This document shows, piece after piece, positions 5,676-7,586 of a DNA stretch of 7,586 nucleotides (position 1 is the stretch's first letter; the number at the start of each line of letters is the position of its first letter). The DNA comes from Deinococcus sp. GTDB lineage: Bacteria; Deinococcota; Deinococci; Deinococcales; Deinococcaceae. The stretch covers positions 1-7,586 of the forward strand of contig JAUNHF010000084.1 in assembly GCA_030524065.1 (NCBI GenBank), read 5' to 3'. A program made the translations under genes and the position numbers. The notes below the pieces were generated by a model. It was not told the origin of the DNA. It did not search any database and worked only from the letters and a program-made list of their open reading frames with translations.

Positions 5676-6557
5676 ATGGACCTGAGTGGACTGTGGCTGG
5701 GGCAGCCGGTGTGGATGTGGTTGGTGTTTATGGTGTCGGTGGGCGCCCTGCTGGCGTTTGACCTGGGCGTGCTGGGCAAGCGGCGCGGCGGCGACGGAAC
5801 CATCGGGGTGCGCCAAAGCCTGAGCCTAAGCGCTTTTTATATTGCGGCGGCGGCGCTGTTCGGCGGCTGGGTGTGGCTCACGCTGGGGCCACAAAGTGGC
5901 ATGGAATATTTCACCGGCTTTGCGCTGGAAAAAGCCCTGGCCCTGGACAACGTCTTTGTTATCAGCGTGATTTTCGGGGCACTCGCCATTCCACGGCAGT
6001 ATCAGCACCGCGTGCTGTTCTGGGGAATTCTGGGGGTGCTGGTGCTGCGGGCCGCCATGATTGGCCTGGGCGCAGCGCTGGTCACGCAGTTTGACTGGGT
6101 GATGTGGATCTTTGCGGCGTTCCTGATTTTTACGGGCATCAAGATGCTGCGCGGCGGCGGACAAGATCACGCGCCTGACCCGGCCAACCACCCGCTGATC
6201 CGGGGCCTGGCGCGCTTTATGCCGATTACGCCGCAGCTGCACGGCCAGCGGTTTGTGGTGGACTTGCCCGACGCTGCCGGGCGGGTGCGCCGGCACGCCA
6301 CCCCGCTGCTGGTTGCCCTGTTGCTGGTAGAAGCCGCCGACCTGGTCTTCGCGGTAGACAGCATTCCGGCCATTTTCGCCATCACCTCTGACCCCTTTAT
6401 CGTGTACACCTCCAACATTTTCGCGGTCCTGGGGCTGCGGGCGCTGTACTTCGCTCTGGAAGCCCTCGTCCACCGCTTCGAGTACCTGGCAAAGGCGCTG
6501 TCGGCCGTGCTGGTCTTTATCGGCGGCAAGATTATCTACGCGCAGTTCTTCGGCTAG
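5676..6557 (+). CDS. TerC-family membrane protein (Alx/YkoY-like, probable Mn2+ export or handling), shortened by an in-frame TAG
   Basis: The 293-codon frame encodes a polytopic TerC-family protein. Family motifs are clear: 'LEKALALDNVFVISVIFGAL' at 84-103 and 'EAADLVFAVDSIPAIFAIT' at 219-237, each with the membrane-embedded acidic residues expected to bind a cation, followed by 'DPFIVYTSNIFAVLGLRALY' at 239-258. Predicted helices lie near 13-34, 51-71, 88-105, 113-134, 140-157, 208-226, 245-262 and 272-290. TerC relatives controlled by yybP-ykoY riboswitches (E. coli Alx, Bacillus YkoY) act in Mn2+ export or Mn supply to exported enzymes, and the riboswitch here supports the same role. The stop is TAG at 6555, the only TAG used in this window, and it removes the expected last helix, which follows in the same frame. 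This could be a real nonsense change, a sequencing error or readthrough. Confidence 0.88.
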   Translation: MDLSGLWLGQPVWMWLVFMVSVGALLAFDLGVLGKRRGGDGTIGVRQSLSLSAFYIAAAALFGGWVWLTLGPQSGMEYFTGFALEKALALDNVFVISVIFGALAIPRQYQHRVLFWGILGVLVLRAAMIGLGAALVTQFDWVMWIFAAFLIFTGIKMLRGGGQDHAPDPANHPLIRGLARFMPITPQLHGQRFVVDLPDAAGRVRRHATPLLVALLLVEAADLVFAVDSIPAIFAITSDPFIVYTSNIFAVLGLRALYFALEALVHRFEYLAKALSAVLVFIGGKIIYAQFFG

Positions 6558-6656
6558 GTAGACGCTGGTATCAGCCTGGGCGTGACCTTGGGCCTGCTGC
6601 TGGGCGGCGTGCTCTACAGCCTGTGGAAGACGCGGGGCACCAAGCCCACGGCCTAA
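6558..6656 (+). pseudogene. In-frame C-terminal remnant of the TerC gene after the TAG codon
   Basis: Directly after TAG 6555-6557 the same frame continues for 32 codons (VDAGISLGVTLGLLLGGVLY, then SLWKTRGTKPTA) to TAA at 6654. It reads as one membrane helix and a basic tail, which is how TerC proteins normally end. Third positions stay GC-rich, as in the gene. With one sense codon in place of TAG the protein would have 326 residues. Confidence 0.75.
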
Positions 6657-6726
6657 GCCTCCCGCTTTGTCACACCTCTAGAGACAGCATTTCTCCTGAC
6701 CCGCCGCCCGGCGCATGATGGGCGGC

Positions 6727-7586
6727 GTGACCCCTTTACCTCTTCGCTCCCCGTGGCGGCGGCTGTACGCGGCCTATCCGCCCGCTTTCTGGGTGGTGTG
6801 GACCGGCACCCTGATCAACCGCGTGGGCGAGTTCGTGGTGCCGCTGCTGGGGTTTTATCTGAGTGCCGAGCGCGGCCTGAGCCTGGGGCAGGTGGGGCTG
6901 ATCCTCAGCGCGATGGGCATCGGCCGCTTTGTGTCCGAGCCGCTGGGCGGGGCGCTGAGCGACCGCTTCGGCCCCGCCGTGACCATGCGTGTCTCGCTGG
7001 TCGGCGGCGGGCTGATGCTGCTTTTGCTGGCGCAGGCCCGCTCCTTTGGGGAGATGTTCGCAGGGGTACTGGCTTTTGCGCTGTTTCAGGCGCTGTACAA
7101 GCCCGCCGTGAGCAGCGCCGTTGCCGGGCTGACCCAGGGGCCGCAGCGCACCCGCGCCTACAACCTGCTGTACTGGGCCGTCAATGTGGGAGCTTCGGTG
7201 GCGCCGGTGCTGGGCGGCTGGCTGGCGGGGTTCTCATTCCGGCTGGTGTTCTGGCTGGACGCGGCGGCCATGTTTCTCTACGCCCTGCTGCTGACCCTAC
7301 GCTTTCCTGGCCGGCGGCCAGAGCAGCGCGCCGAGCAGCAACTACGTCAGCCGGGCGAACAGGCGCCGGAGAAAAAGAGCCTGGGCCTGCTGCCCCGCGA
7401 CCGCCTGCTGTGGCAGTTCTGCCTCGCCACGCTGCTGTACTCGCTGACCTACCAGGGGTACAAGCTGCTGGCGCTGGTGTTCGCAGACGCCGGGTACAGC
7501 GCCGCGCAGTACGGGCAGGTGGTGGCGGTCAACGGCGTGCTGGTGGTGGTGCTGGGCCTGCCGCTGGGCCACCTGATTGCCCGGAG
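6727..7586 (+). CDS. MFS transporter, N-terminal part (runs off the window)
   Basis: The frame is open to the window end and encodes the first seven to eight helices of a major facilitator superfamily transporter, likely an exporter of the drug:H+ antiporter type. The signature loop between helices 2 and 3 is 'GGALSDRFGP'. Helix 5 carries 'NVGASVAPVLGGWLAG', similar to the antiporter motif C. A charged, Gln/Glu-rich central loop (about residues 196-218) separates the two halves. Start choice is uncertain: GTG 6727 has a CATGAT hexamer exactly 7 bases before it, resembling the leaderless starts of cysE and cysM. In-frame ATGs at 6715 and 6718 have neither a ribosome site nor a -10 box. It is 58-70 bases past the restored TerC end, on the same strand. 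The substrate is unknown. Confidence 0.85.
   Translation, partial: MTPLPLRSPWRRLYAAYPPAFWVVWTGTLINRVGEFVVPLLGFYLSAERGLSLGQVGLILSAMGIGRFVSEPLGGALSDRFGPAVTMRVSLVGGGLMLLLLAQARSFGEMFAGVLAFALFQALYKPAVSSAVAGLTQGPQRTRAYNLLYWAVNVGASVAPVLGGWLAGFSFRLVFWLDAAAMFLYALLLTLRFPGRRPEQRAEQQLRQPGEQAPEKKSLGLLPRDRLLWQFCLATLLYSLTYQGYKLLALVFADAGYSAAQYGQVVAVNGVLVVVLGLPLGHLIAR

Noticed and set aside
5826..6473. A 215-codon open frame on the minus strand within TerC
   Set aside because: It is antisense to a well-conserved membrane protein and has a Gln/Arg/His-rich composition typical of a shadow frame.
1..7586. CRISPR array, insertion sequence, tRNA or rRNA
   Set aside because: No regularly spaced repeats, transposase frame, terminal inverted repeats with duplications, or tRNA/rRNA signature could be seen.

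Overview
This GC-rich window is most simply read as a Deinococcus (Deinococcota) chromosome fragment. The call rests on protein style and on gene starts: two genes have a TANACT -10 box exactly 7 nt before the ATG, the leaderless layout common in Deinococcus. It does not rest on a database match. The window holds seven protein genes, two cut by its edges, plus a riboswitch with its own terminator.

Left part (1-2985). The 3' end of a secreted protein with a PPC-type C-terminal domain runs rightward and meets a leftward two-gene operon tail to tail, with a hairpin for each side. The operon encodes a membrane-anchored c-type cytochrome followed, with an ATGA overlap, by a Tat-exported FAD amine oxidase. 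The pairing suggests extracytoplasmic amine oxidation that passes electrons to a cytochrome instead of to oxygen.

Middle (2986-5351). Three leftward genes: holo-ACP synthase (acpS), a CysM-type O-acetylserine sulfhydrylase (cysM) and serine O-acetyltransferase (cysE). CysE makes O-acetylserine and CysM turns it into cysteine. Each of these two genes has its own leaderless promoter. A strong hairpin between them ends one base before the cysM -10 box.

Right part (5352-7586). A 324-base gap holds a divergent promoter, a yybP-ykoY (Mn2+) riboswitch and an intrinsic terminator whose 5' arm is the 3' strand of aptamer helix P1, so the two structures exclude each other. This controls a TerC-family membrane protein, consistent with Mn2+-induced Mn export or handling. 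The TerC reading frame is cut by an in-frame TAG just before its last predicted membrane helix. The remaining 32 codons continue in frame and still look like coding sequence. The window ends inside an MFS transporter gene.

The points most worth checking are the complete Mn2+ riboswitch switch, the TerC amber codon, the cytochrome/amine oxidase pair and the paired leaderless cysteine genes.
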